The translations under genes were made by a program, and so were the position numbers. Shown piece after piece: positions 44,045 to 53,225 of a stretch of DNA of 64,000 nucleotides (position 1 is its first letter; each line of letters opens with the position of its first letter). The DNA is taken from the NCBI RefSeq assembly GCF_028462125.1, contig NZ_CP115468.1, positions 710,001-774,000 of the forward strand, given 5' to 3'. The notes under the pieces were generated by a model. It was not told where the DNA came from and ran no database searches. It worked only from the letters and a program-made list of their open reading frames with translations. This DNA is from Leptospira sp. GIMC2001. Lineage in GTDB: Bacteria > Spirochaetota > Leptospiria > Leptospirales > Leptospiraceae.

Positions 44045-45319
44045 TTAAACATCATTCGAGTATGGATTTAAAAATTGTCGTTTCCAGAAAATATTTCGGT
44101 CAATTTTTGACAATTCTGCTTCGTCGCATACATCATTCCAATTTTTTTCGATTGATGATTTTATCGTTTGTATAAGGTCTTTTGCTTTTTGAGTAGACAA
44201 GAGAAATTGCGGAGCAGCTTTCAAGCATGTACTGAGTTTACTTTCTCGATTATTTTTATGAATTAACATTGCCTGTGAGACTTCATTACCAGATCGAGGT
44301 TGCGGGCAGATGTCATAGGCTGGAGTAAGTTCCAATTGTTTTCCGTCCCAAAAAGCGGCATGGTTTCGGGCATGATCATCTGTATTTCCTACAAGAACAT
44401 TTAGAATTAATCTCTTAAATAATTCTTCTAGTGTTGCTTTAGGTTTTATAAATCTAAATCTAATGATTTCGGCTAATTGTTCATAGCTAGTATATCGAGC
44501 CATCATTTCATCTAAGCCAAATAAAGTAAGTGCAGAGACTAATGATTTGCGAGCCCACCCTAACCCTACTTTGTATCTATCAAATCTTTCAATCAATAGA
44601 ACATCTTTATTTAGAATTTTTTGAAGGTATACTTTGGCTACCTTGATGCCAGAAATTTCAGCCAGTTTCATAGCAATAAATTCTGACTTTACAACACTAT
44701 AAATATCACTTGCTGAAGAAAATTTAGCTATTAATTTGCGTTCATTCCATTCGATCAAGGCTTTTGGCCTTGCTCCTCCAATTGAGGTGCCATGAAATAA
44801 TGCTAGATCTAATTCTTGCGAAAGAGGAAGTCCGTCCTCAACTCGTTTTACAGATTCTATTATTTCTTCTAGGTCTTGGCTTACACTGAATCTTGGAATA
44901 TAATGAGTTGGTGATGATTGAAAATCCAAACAACCAATCCGATCAGATCCTGATTCTAATAAATAAGTCAGTTCGTCTATCATGACCGTATCATAAGATT
45001 TTGCCTTGGATCCAAATTTTCTATTTAGCAGCACTCTTCGACCCCAGGCATCTGGTGATGCATCTCGAATGCAGCCAGGCATATGCAGTCCAGGTTGTAA
45101 AGATATTTCTCCTCTCGACAAAGGAAGCTCAGGAAGATAAATAGGGATATACTTTTTATCTGTTAAACTAAGTTCAAGATAGCTTTTTCCATAATTAAAT
45201 ATATAACTACCGTTATGTGATTCTAGTCTTCCGGCAACAACAGGTTCTAAAGAATCTTCTAGCCATATCCAAACAAAAGCTTCATCCGGTTGATTTATAT
45301 GTTTTTTAGAAATCTTCAT
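44045..45319 (-). CDS. hipA: HipA-family serine/threonine kinase toxin
   Basis: 424 residues. In this family the kinase phosphorylates a translation factor (for E. coli HipA, glutamyl-tRNA synthetase) and causes growth arrest. N-terminal HipA_N-like part (VAGRLE, YLPELPLSRG, MPGCIRDASPDAWGRRVL), Gly-rich loop GTSIGGARPKALIEW (about 176-190), KSEFIAMKLAE, catalytic NVLVGNTDDHARNHAAF (about 307-323) and metal-binding AYDICP. All essential motifs seem intact. It overlaps the hipB gene by 14 bases. The last eight codons lie in the 25-bp direct repeat at 44052-44076. Confidence 0.93.
   Translation of the reverse strand: MKISKKHINQPDEAFVWIWLEDSLEPVVAGRLESHNGSYIFNYGKSYLELSLTDKKYIPIYLPELPLSRGEISLQPGLHMPGCIRDASPDAWGRRVLLNRKFGSKAKSYDTVMIDELTYLLESGSDRIGCLDFQSSPTHYIPRFSVSQDLEEIIESVKRVEDGLPLSQELDLALFHGTSIGGARPKALIEWNERKLIAKFSSASDIYSVVKSEFIAMKLAEISGIKVAKVYLQKILNKDVLLIERFDRYKVGLGWARKSLVSALTLFGLDEMMARYTSYEQLAEIIRFRFIKPKATLEELFKRLILNVLVGNTDDHARNHAAFWDGKQLELTPAYDICPQPRSGNEVSQAMLIHKNNRESKLSTCLKAAPQFLLSTQKAKDLIQTIKSSIEKNWNDVCDEAELSKIDRNIFWKRQFLNPYSNDV
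44052..44076 (+). repeat. Left 25-bp direct repeat flanking hipBA
   Basis: Identical over 25 bases to 45802-45826; the sequence begins TCATTCGAGTATGGATTTAA. It encodes the C-terminal residues FLNPYSND of HipA on the minus strand. Confidence 0.85.
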
Positions 45320-45641
45320 AAACCTTTTTTTCTTTTTTTACAATTCGCTTCGGTAGAAGGTTCAATATTTTTTTAGAATCTTGCGATAGCTCCATTAAAG
45401 ATTTTGGATTATTATCAGCAAGCAGTTGGATTCCGACTAAGAAAGCGATTTCAAAAACTGTCCCTATACGACTGCCTGGGTCTCCTTTTTCAATTTTCTG
45501 CAATGTTGCCCGAGAAATTCCAGCCCTTTGGCAGAGTTCAGATTCGCTCATTTTTTTGTTTTTTCGATAGATTCTAATTGTCGATCCAAGATAGCTAAGC
45601 GCATATTCTGTATTTTTTGAATGGATCTTGCTTAGTTTCAT
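45306..45641 (-). CDS. hipB: HipB-like XRE-family antitoxin
   Basis: 111 residues. A Cro/C1-type helix-turn-helix at about 18-75 (IRIYRKNKKMSESELCQRAG, ISRATLQKIEKGDPGSRIGT) should bind the operator and the HipA toxin. A basic C-terminal tail (KRIVKKEKKVYEDF) could enter the HipA active site or be a degradation tag. AGGGGA precedes the ATG. It is upstream of and overlaps hipA, the standard order. Three ATAGTC-type half-sites lie 19-68 bases before the start, consistent with autorepression. Confidence 0.9.
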   Translation of the reverse strand: MKLSKIHSKNTEYALSYLGSTIRIYRKNKKMSESELCQRAGISRATLQKIEKGDPGSRIGTVFEIAFLVGIQLLADNNPKSLMELSQDSKKILNLLPKRIVKKEKKVYEDF

Positions 45642-45659
45642 AAAAGTTTCCCCTAAATA

Positions 45660-45708
45660 TGACTATTATAATAGCCTTAAGATAGTCAAATGGATAGAAA
45701 TATAGTCA
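45660..45708 (-). promoter_or_regulatory. Probable HipB operator half-sites
   Basis: TGACTAT at 45660-45666 (counting the leading T) and ATAGTCA at 45682-45688 and 45702-45708. The first is inverted relative to the other two; centres are about 21 and 20 bp apart, two helical turns. They lie in the hipB promoter region. Confidence 0.5.
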
Positions 45709-45801
45709 TTTTGTGAGTAAAGTAAATCTTTGTCAATAGGAATATTGACAAAGCCCAATAGTAAAAGCAATGAATTGCATTCGATTGATTTTCTCTTTAT
45801 G

Positions 45802-45826
45802 TCATTCGAGTATGGATTTAAAAATT
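45802..45826 (+). repeat. Right 25-bp direct repeat flanking hipBA
   Basis: Second copy of the repeat at 44052-44076. It lies 161 bases upstream of hipB, so the unit between the repeats (1750 bp) carries hipA, hipB and their promoter. Confidence 0.85.
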
Positions 45827-45851
45827 ATATTACAATTTGATCCATAAACTT

Positions 45852-46637
45852 TTAAGTTTCGATCAAATAGTAATTTACTCCGGCATAGCGAAAGTATGAT
45901 TTTATATATTCAGATTTGGTATCCTCAATAGATCTAAGTCGTGACTTTACGCTTGATTCATCGAAACGTATTTCTTTGTCCATCTTATGATAGAAGAAGC
46001 AACGATAAGGGATGCTACCATTATCTATTTTTAAAATGCATAAATGGGTGGGTTCTGCAAAATCACTATCAGGATCCAATCCGAATGATTTACCAGGATG
46101 AATTTCGTATCTCTTGTTACCGACTACTACGGATCCTTTGCTTGGATTTACATTTAAGATCGTTTTTCTAGGTTTTTTTGGAGCAATAAAATTTACTCCA
46201 CGATAGGTGAATGTAAAGAATGATTTTTTATCTTTGAGATCTTGGAATTTTTTTGCATCTGATTGAGTTGACGGATTGAGAGAGCTCGCTACTTTCTCGA
46301 TACTTCCTTTTAGAAGGCTATCTAGAAAATCACTACTTTCGTTCTCATCTATTTTATCAAGTAGCTTATAGATGAAGTCAAATTCCTTCTTCTCATAGCC
46401 ATGATTTTCTTTTAGATCATCAATTTGAAGGCTCAAACGACGAGTTCTATGTAAAAAGAAATAGGCTTTTCTTTTGATAGCGATCTCTTCCATCAATTTA
46501 CTGTTAGCTCGAGCATTATCCAATATTTTGCTCGCCTCAAAGATTAGCTTCTCATATGCTTCGAGATCAATTTTTATTTGAAACTTCTTCTCGAAGAAGA
46601 GCCTAGAATCTTCAATTCGAGAATTGGATTTTGCCAT
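45852..46637 (-). CDS. Conserved-looking protein of unknown function at end of the Mre/Rod operon
   Basis: 261 residues, no signal peptide or membrane helix. The first ~120 residues are charged and helical (likely coiled coil: SKLMEEIAIKRKAYFFLHRT, ENHGYEKKEFDFIYKLLDKI). The C-terminal part looks beta-rich and ends FRYAGVNYYLIET. The gene follows rodA after one base, so it is co-transcribed with the cell-shape genes; a cytoplasmic partner of the elongasome is a possible role, but there is no domain evidence. Confidence 0.65.
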   Translation of the reverse strand: MAKSNSRIEDSRLFFEKKFQIKIDLEAYEKLIFEASKILDNARANSKLMEEIAIKRKAYFFLHRTRRLSLQIDDLKENHGYEKKEFDFIYKLLDKIDENESSDFLDSLLKGSIEKVASSLNPSTQSDAKKFQDLKDKKSFFTFTYRGVNFIAPKKPRKTILNVNPSKGSVVVGNKRYEIHPGKSFGLDPDSDFAEPTHLCILKIDNGSIPYRCFFYHKMDKEIRFDESSVKSRLRSIEDTKSEYIKSYFRYAGVNYYLIET

Positions 46638-46638
46638 A

Positions 46639-48156
46639 TCAGTTTGCGAATTTCCTTAACTTGACAGAAAGAATAATTCCAACAGCCATCATTGACATGA
46701 TCATATGACTTCCACCATAACTCATAAATGATAGTGGAACACCCGTTACAGGCAATAAACCAATTACAATTCCGACATTGATTGCTAGATGGAAAAATAT
46801 TAATGCAACAATTCCCGATGCTAATAGGGAACCAAATCTATCTTTACTTTCGAAGCTTACCTGTAGTCCCCGCAAAGGAATAGACATGAGAAAAAACAAT
46901 AGAATTACAGATCCAAAAAATCCCGTCTGTTCTGCCCAAGAAGCAAATATAAAATCTGTTCCTGATTCGGGAACATGGGGAAATCTTCCCTCAGTCATCT
47001 CGCCTTTCATTATACCTTTTCCGAAGAATTTACCGGATCCAACTGCGGGCTTGGAGGCTCTCAATTGATAGCCAGCACCTTGTTTGAATTTATCTGGATT
47101 CAAAAATGCTGTTAGGCGGACAACTTGGTTTTCTCGAAACGGAATGGTTTTATAAACTACAACTGAACTCAGAATAGATATACCCAAAATTCCGATCGGA
47201 ATGTAATAAGTACGAATTTTCTTGAGACCCCTTGCAATGTTTACAAAAATCATAATTGCAGAAATCAAAATCAAAATCACCCCAGCGCCAATGAGTATTT
47301 TCTGATTGTATAGAATCTGAAACATGATAGAGCCTTGTTCGTTGATTACAGTTTCTACAATTTCACGAAGGGATTGTAAGATTCTCGGATCTTCAAGTCC
47401 AGTTTTCTCAGTTCCTATTCCTAAAGTACGTCCTTCCAGAATAGGCCATATTTTACCTTTTGCTTGAGATACAAGCGAGAGTAGATCAGTTTTTTGTTCT
47501 TTACGTAAGAATTCCAATACATCTGGGAGAAGTGTGAGCTTGCTATATTCAATATACATAGGAATTCCAAGAGATATTCCACCTAACGCAAGCAAGGAAC
47601 CAATATGCAAAATATCCGCGCCACCAAGAAATAGCATAGCAAATAGAATGGGAAGAAAAGATACTGCAGTTCCAAAGTCTGGCTGCAATAGAATGAAAAA
47701 CATTGGAATCAATACGATAACAAAAGGTATAATCAAAGTTGATAGCTTTTTCATATCCTTTTCTCGGAGCACAAGGTATTGCCCTAATAATATAACAGTC
47801 GCTAGCTTGGCAAATTCTGATGTTTGCATACCAACTGGACCGAGTCTAATCCATGATCTAGCGCCTCGTCCTTCTGGTAGATAACCAATCCCAGGAATTA
47901 ACGTAGCTATGAGAAGTATCAGAGCAGCCAGATAAATAAAAACAGCATAACTTCCGATCAATTGGTAATTGATCCTTGCCATTAGATACATGAAAGCAAG
48001 TCCAATGATTCCATAAATCATCTGCTTATACCAGCGACCTGGTCCGTCACTTATATTTGCTTCTTGAGTATAAAGGGTTAATACACCACAACAAACTACA
48101 AATATAACGGAAAATATCAAAAAATAATCCAATTTCTCACTATTACGATCAGCCAT
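46639..48156 (-). CDS. rodA: RodA, SEDS-family glycan polymerase of the elongasome
   Basis: 505 residues; polymerises lipid II into glycan strands with PBP2. Multi-spanning SEDS protein with signature stretches [53 protein letters not shown] and [20 protein letters not shown]. It is longer than usual (about 370-415): an insertion of roughly 90-100 charged and helical residues (about 205-300: [16 protein letters not shown]... [20 protein letters not shown]) lies in the middle. The start overlaps the mrdA stop by one base. Confidence 0.95.
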   Translation of the reverse strand: MADRNSEKLDYFLIFSVIFVVCCGVLTLYTQEANISDGPGRWYKQMIYGIIGLAFMYLMARINYQLIGSYAVFIYLAALILLIATLIPGIGYLPEGRGARSWIRLGPVGMQTSEFAKLATVILLGQYLVLREKDMKKLSTLIIPFVIVLIPMFFILLQPDFGTAVSFLPILFAMLFLGGADILHIGSLLALGGISLGIPMYIEYSKLTLLPDVLEFLRKEQKTDLLSLVSQAKGKIWPILEGRTLGIGTEKTGLEDPRILQSLREIVETVINEQGSIMFQILYNQKILIGAGVILILISAIMIFVNIARGLKKIRTYYIPIGILGISILSSVVVYKTIPFRENQVVRLTAFLNPDKFKQGAGYQLRASKPAVGSGKFFGKGIMKGEMTEGRFPHVPESGTDFIFASWAEQTGFFGSVILLFFLMSIPLRGLQVSFESKDRFGSLLASGIVALIFFHLAINVGIVIGLLPVTGVPLSFMSYGGSHMIMSMMAVGIILSVKLRKFAN

Positions 48157-50105
48157 TATATTTCTGTCTCCTCTGTGTCAATTGGAGTTTCCTCTTTCAT
48201 GATTTTGCCGCGCCCACGGTCAGATTTGGGAAAAGAACCTGGAGGAAATGCGGCTTTAAATACTTCACGTGCAACAGGGGCAGCTCCAGCAGATCCACCC
48301 ACTCCAAATTCTACGAAAACTCCAACTAGTACTTGTTTGTCGGGTGGGGCATTGGCTGGTGCATATCCCATAAACCAAGCGTGGTTTGTTCTAGAGGCAC
48401 CACGTCTCCTTGTCTGTGCAGTTCCCGTCTTACCCGCAACTTCTGGCATATTCGGTTGATTCATTACATAGGATGCTGTTCCTGATATACCAACTAATTC
48501 TAATCCGTATTTTATAGCTTCGACTGTTGATTTTTTGAGTGGAATATCGCGGATTACTTTTGGTTCTGTTCTCTGGATGATTGAGTTATCAATTGGATTA
48601 CGAACTTCGGATACAATAAATGGTTGGTAAACTTTTCCACCATTGACGATTGCTGAATAGAAGAGAGTGATAGAAATTGGGGTTGTCGAAATAAATCCTT
48701 GACCTATCGATAAATTGATTGTATCTCCGTCGAACCATTTCGTTCCGTATGTTCTCTTCTTCCATTCTGAGCTTGGAATAAATCCAACTGTTTCACCAGG
48801 AAGATCAATTTCGGATTTTTTATCCAAACCAAAAAGTCTTGAGTAAGATAGAATAGATTCGGAGCCCAGTTTATATCCTAAATTATAGAAATAAACAGAG
48901 CAAGATTTCTCAATTGCATGTGCTAAATCATTCGTTCCATGACCACGATTCTCCCAGCAGCGAAAGACTTGGTCTGGAACACCTGCAAATGTTGACTTGA
49001 GTGTAAATTTACCATCACAATGGAATTCTGTAGAAGGATCATATTGGATTTTATGTTCGCTCTCTAAAGCTGCTAAGGCAACTAACGTCTTATAAGTTGA
49101 TGCGGGTGGAAATTTGGATTGAATTGCTAGATTAAGAAGACCCTTATTATCAATGACTTGTTTATAATGATTGATTCTCTCTTGGCGATTTTTTCCGGAC
49201 AATATGTTCGGATCAAAACTTGGATTGGACGCAAGAGCTAAAACTTCACCCGTTGTCGGTTTGATTGCGATAACAGTTCCTCTTGTTCCTTTTAGAGCTC
49301 TGTAGGCTGCGATCTGCATTTCTTGATCAATAGTGAGAATTAAATTATTTCCAGATTGTGCATGTTCAATGATACGTTCTTCTTCGATATTGCCCTCAGT
49401 TGATCTTTTCTGAATTCGATATCCATCAGTTCCTCTAAGAATTGTATCGTATACACTTTCCAATCCACCTTTACCAACATATTGGTAAGATTTTATATCC
49501 TTGTCGAGTATATCTTCTCTGTTAGGTTTACCAAGATATCCGGTAACATGGGCAAGGGCTGGACCCATATTATAAATCCTTGTAGGTGAGGGAACCATCT
49601 GAACATATTTATTGATATTATCAAAAACAGAAATACGTTCTTGTTGTGCCTTAGAGATTCCTTCCAATAGAATAAATGGTTCTCTAGATCGAATTTTTCG
49701 AACCAAACGGTCTTGTTGTAATTCTTTTTCGTAGTAGGACTTAGGTATGGAAAGGTATTTGCAGAATTCTTCAATGAAGGCACGAACACGCTTCGGATCA
49801 TTCTTAAGTAGATTCGTATTGAGGATTAGATCAAGTGCTGCAGAATTGGAAACTAACGGATTACTTGTCTCAGGCGTGAGAAAATTCCTATCGTATATCT
49901 GACCTCGTGCTGCAAGAATGGATTCCGACTTTCGTACAAATCGTTCAGCTTTAATAGCGTTCTCAGATCCTTGAATCAATTGAAGATTCACCAATTGGAG
50001 AATGAATATAAAAAGTGTTATAACAACAAGCCCAGAGAAGAAATACAATCTATTTCGAAAAGATGCTTCCAGTTTGTGTTCGCTGGAGGATCTTGAGTAA
50101 TTCAT
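48156..50105 (-). CDS. mrdA: Penicillin-binding protein 2 (peptidoglycan transpeptidase)
   Basis: 649 residues. One N-terminal membrane helix ([20 protein letters not shown]), a pedestal domain, then the transpeptidase: active-site Ser in STYKTLVAL (about residue 334), second motif in SCSVYFYN, third motif KTGTAQT (about residue 560). It cross-links lateral wall peptidoglycan as partner of RodA, which is encoded next and overlaps it by one base. Overlaps mreD by four bases. Confidence 0.95.
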   Translation of the reverse strand: MNYSRSSSEHKLEASFRNRLYFFSGLVVITLFIFILQLVNLQLIQGSENAIKAERFVRKSESILAARGQIYDRNFLTPETSNPLVSNSAALDLILNTNLLKNDPKRVRAFIEEFCKYLSIPKSYYEKELQQDRLVRKIRSREPFILLEGISKAQQERISVFDNINKYVQMVPSPTRIYNMGPALAHVTGYLGKPNREDILDKDIKSYQYVGKGGLESVYDTILRGTDGYRIQKRSTEGNIEEERIIEHAQSGNNLILTIDQEMQIAAYRALKGTRGTVIAIKPTTGEVLALASNPSFDPNILSGKNRQERINHYKQVIDNKGLLNLAIQSKFPPASTYKTLVALAALESEHKIQYDPSTEFHCDGKFTLKSTFAGVPDQVFRCWENRGHGTNDLAHAIEKSCSVYFYNLGYKLGSESILSYSRLFGLDKKSEIDLPGETVGFIPSSEWKKRTYGTKWFDGDTINLSIGQGFISTTPISITLFYSAIVNGGKVYQPFIVSEVRNPIDNSIIQRTEPKVIRDIPLKKSTVEAIKYGLELVGISGTASYVMNQPNMPEVAGKTGTAQTRRRGASRTNHAWFMGYAPANAPPDKQVLVGVFVEFGVGGSAGAAPVAREVFKAAFPPGSFPKSDRGRGKIMKEETPIDTEETEI

Positions 50106-50617
50106 ACTTTACCCTCATCTGGGTCTAGGCGATAGATCCAGGTCAGTAAGAAGAACAAAACGGGAGATAGAATACTTGTATATATTGTTGTCGATAGGAA
50201 AGAATAATTCGCATTATCGTGAAAGAAAATACTGAACATAATATACAATATAATTCGACTCAGTAAGGTGAAGACAAAAGTATAAATCGTGATAGACAGA
50301 TAATTTTCATTGTACGCATTTTTCGTGAATCTACCAATCGCATAACCTAGGATAGAATATGTGAACGAATGGAGTCCTATCTTATAATAGATTACTTGAT
50401 CGGCGCCTGTTTCTCCACCTAATCCAGAATCGGTTAGCAATCCACCGAGAAATCCAACCCATATTCCATAGAATGAACCTTTTCGGAGTGCAAAGAAAAT
50501 TACAAATACCATCATGAAGTCTGGCTTAAAGGATCCACCTAATTCAAATATATTGGAACCATTCAGAAAATGGCAGAGAAAAATTCCTAAGCCAATAATT
50601 AGTTTTTCAAAAATCAT
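50102..50617 (-). CDS. mreD: MreD, membrane component of the cell-shape complex
   Basis: 171 residues, about five or six hydrophobic helices, with the family-type motif [18 protein letters not shown] and late [13 protein letters not shown]. Called from these and its fixed place between mreC and mrdA; overlaps both by four bases, so the four downstream genes of the operon are tightly coupled. The N-terminal [15 protein letters not shown] matches the R/K-P-D segment common in MreD. Confidence 0.9.
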   Translation of the reverse strand: MIFEKLIIGLGIFLCHFLNGSNIFELGGSFKPDFMMVFVIFFALRKGSFYGIWVGFLGGLLTDSGLGGETGADQVIYYKIGLHSFTYSILGYAIGRFTKNAYNENYLSITIYTFVFTLLSRIILYIMFSIFFHDNANYSFLSTTIYTSILSPVLFFLLTWIYRLDPDEGKV

Positions 50618-51864
50618 GGATTGTCACCTCCTGATTCCACCTTGGGAGTCGGGGCTGGTTCAGAACTATTCTCAGGTTTATCAACGGGTTTTGTGGTTCC
50701 TGAGGTGGTTGCTGGTTTGGTGGTCGTTCCGCTATTGGGCTTAGAGCCTTGAGTGGAATTTTGTCCGCTTGAATTGGTTGTCCCGTTTGTGTTAGTTGCA
50801 CCATTCGAGTTTGGATTCAACTTCTGTTTCTCGAGAGCCTTTTCCTTTTTGCGCTCATCTTCGGGATAATTGAGTTCACCTAGATAAGGATTGTCGATTT
50901 TGATGGATCTTTCCGCTGGCCATTCTTCAATCCATCTATCAGGATTTTTCTTAAGAATTGTAACATATTCTAATTTATCAAATTGCACAAATGGTTTCAA
51001 ATAAGCAGTCTTAAATGATCCTTCCCTTGGGCCTTCTTCTGTTATGATACCAACAGGAATTCCTTCCGGAAAAACTCCAGACCCACCAGATGTATACACC
51101 GCTTTACCGATTTTGCTATAGCCTTCTGGCATGACAGTACTATGTGGACCGGGTGCAGATGCGGGTCCCATTGGAAAAGATCCGAATACTTTTGGATCGA
51201 TTACAATTCCTGAGTCAATAAATTCTAGAATGGCTTCTGTTCCTTTGCCTGAATTGCCCGAAAGACTCGCCCATAGGGAAGTTCCAGGAATTGCAACACC
51301 CATGGAAAAGTTGGAGTTGATGATTGGTTGCACAACGGCCGTGGAAGTTCCAACGGCAATTACTTTACCGACAAGTGCTTCAATGAATCGTCCTTTGTCA
51401 TCTAATGTTCTTGTGACGACAGGCATATAGGCTTGGATTCCTGAACTAGATCCTTTGTCGATAATGATCGTTCTGTAAATTGTATTCAAACGAACAGATA
51501 GAATTTCTGCTCGGACGGTTGGGAAATCTGTCCTTGGAACAAATGTTAGTTCACGGCGAAGGACGCTGTTTTCTGATTTGAGGCGCTCCAATTCTTGATT
51601 CAATTTGTAATAGTCTTCCATTACATTGAGGCAAGAATCTCTTTCTTCACGTACTTTTTCGAAGGACTCTAACTTTGTATAGGCGCCTTTGAATAGACCA
51701 CCGAAAGCATCCAGCGATCCAGAGAAAAAATCTCCAACACGTTGAAAGCCTGCAATACCACTGACTAGAAAATTGCCGTTCCAGACGAGAGAAGTGATAG
51801 AGAATACTGTTACAAAAAGGAGTGAGGCGAATTCTCGATTTTTAGCTATTTTTTCCCAAAGCAT
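50614..51864 (-). CDS. mreC: MreC, periplasmic cell-shape protein
   Basis: 416 residues. One N-terminal membrane helix (about 12-35), a coiled coil (about 65-105: [20 protein letters not shown]), then the two beta-barrel core ([54 protein letters not shown]). After about residue 315 comes a long low-complexity tail rich in Asn, Thr, Ser, Gly and Pro that is not in typical ~280-360-residue MreC. It links MreB and PBP2. A hairpin stands in the 168-bp gap after mreB. Confidence 0.94.
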   Translation of the reverse strand: MLWEKIAKNREFASLLFVTVFSITSLVWNGNFLVSGIAGFQRVGDFFSGSLDAFGGLFKGAYTKLESFEKVREERDSCLNVMEDYYKLNQELERLKSENSVLRRELTFVPRTDFPTVRAEILSVRLNTIYRTIIIDKGSSSGIQAYMPVVTRTLDDKGRFIEALVGKVIAVGTSTAVVQPIINSNFSMGVAIPGTSLWASLSGNSGKGTEAILEFIDSGIVIDPKVFGSFPMGPASAPGPHSTVMPEGYSKIGKAVYTSGGSGVFPEGIPVGIITEEGPREGSFKTAYLKPFVQFDKLEYVTILKKNPDRWIEEWPAERSIKIDNPYLGELNYPEDERKKEKALEKQKLNPNSNGATNTNGTTNSSGQNSTQGSKPNSGTTTKPATTSGTTKPVDKPENSSEPAPTPKVESGGDNP

Positions 51865-51989
51865 AAGATTTATGTCTCATTATTTCTAGTTTCCCTAAAA
51901 AGGAAACACTATTTTAAAGGAATACCCATTTAGATATCGATATTCTCAGATTCAAGCTGTTGTGACTTTATTCGTAAAGAAGAAATTTC

Positions 51990-52017
51990 CCCAACGTCAG
52001 ATGCTTCTGACATTGGG
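51990..52017 (-). terminator. Hairpin between mreB and mreC
   Basis: CCCAACGTCAGA-TGCT-TCTGACATTGGG, a 12-bp stem with one mismatch and a 4-base loop, between the mreB stop and mreC start. On the minus strand it is followed by GAAATTTCTTC, only weakly T-rich. Probably a partial terminator that lets mreB be made in excess of the downstream genes. Confidence 0.5.
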
Positions 52018-52032
52018 TGTGGATTATGGGAT

Positions 52033-53055
52033 TTAACGAATTCCCGGTTTGATGTATTTCAATTCGTCCAGATATCTTCCAGTTCCAAGAACCACGCAAG
52101 TGAGTGGGTTCTCAGCTCGGAAAACAGGAACTCCCGTCTCTTTGGATAGATACAATTCCAGACCACGAAGAAGGCATCCACCACCAGTAAGAATGATGCC
52201 ACGCTCAACAATGTCTGCTGCAAGTTCAGGCGGAGTTCTCTCAAGAACGCTCTTGATTCCATCTAAGATTTCGTCAGTTGGTTCCTTCAGTGCTTTTCGG
52301 ATCTCATTGCTGTCAAGTTCCAATGTACGAGGTAAACCAGAGATTGCATCTCGACCTTTTACTTCCATTGTGTCCACTTTCTTATCTGTGAAAGCATTCC
52401 CAATTGTCAGCTTAATATCTTCTGCAGTTCTCTCTCCGACAACCAAGTTGTATTGGTTACGAAGGTATTTTATAATAGCTTCATCAAATTCGTCTCCACC
52501 AGTTCTGATGGACTCAGCTATCACCATTCCACCAAGGGAAATTACGGCAATCTCTGTCGTTCCACCACCGATATCAACAATCATATTACCGGCAGGCTCT
52601 TGGATTGGGATATTGGCACCAATTGCCGCTGCGAGTGCTTCTTCGATAAGGAAAATCTCCCTTGCTCCAGCTTGTTCTGCAGATTCACGAACCGCTCTTC
52701 GCTCAACTTCTGTAATTCCAGAAGGAACTCCGATTACAATTCTCGGTTTCACAAAAGTTGTTCTATTGTGAACTTTAGCGATGAAGTATCGAATCATTTT
52801 TTCGACGGTTTCGAAGTCGGCGATCACACCGTCCTTCATAGGTCTAATAGCAACGATATCACCAGGAGTTCTACCTAGCATTCGTTTAGCTTCTTGACCG
52901 ACTGCAAGAACACGACCAGTTGATGCTTGAACAGCAACAACAGATGGCTCGGATAGAACAATGCCTTGTCCCTTGACATGCACAAGCGTATTCGCTGTGC
53001 CAAGGTCAATTCCCATGTCATTTGAAAAAAGTGCGTAGAGTTTATCGAAAATCAT
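52033..53055 (-). CDS. mreB: MreB, actin-like cell-shape protein
   Basis: 340 residues, actin-fold ATPase that forms membrane-associated filaments and guides lateral wall synthesis. Motifs: phosphate 1 [13 protein letters not shown], connect regions, phosphate 2 [19 protein letters not shown], adenosine motif [13 protein letters not shown]. Near-universal MreB sequence features: [33 protein letters not shown] precedes the ATG. First gene of the mreBCD-mrdA-rodA operon; divergent from ppx. Confidence 0.97.
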   Translation of the reverse strand: MIFDKLYALFSNDMGIDLGTANTLVHVKGQGIVLSEPSVVAVQASTGRVLAVGQEAKRMLGRTPGDIVAIRPMKDGVIADFETVEKMIRYFIAKVHNRTTFVKPRIVIGVPSGITEVERRAVRESAEQAGAREIFLIEEALAAAIGANIPIQEPAGNMIVDIGGGTTEIAVISLGGMVIAESIRTGGDEFDEAIIKYLRNQYNLVVGERTAEDIKLTIGNAFTDKKVDTMEVKGRDAISGLPRTLELDSNEIRKALKEPTDEILDGIKSVLERTPPELAADIVERGIILTGGGCLLRGLELYLSKETGVPVFRAENPLTCVVLGTGRYLDELKYIKPGIR

Positions 53056-53225
53056 AAAGGCTTCCTGGACGACTAATGCTACTAATTATTATCCCGCATT
53101 TGGGGAAAATTCTGAAGTAAATCTATCTATCCATATAAAATTTTTGATTTTCCATAGCAAGAAGGATTCGAAAAAAAAAAGATTTACCCACAAAATTGAT
53201 GGGTTTATGCTTGGAAAACCTTTTT

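Noticed and set aside
48175..48459. Plus-strand frame of 94 codons
   Set aside because: Antisense to the end of mrdA with no independent support.
52049..52771. Long open frame on the plus strand (240 codons)
   Set aside because: It lies antisense to mreB, whose codon pattern creates it; the product is Ser/Pro-rich with no domain.
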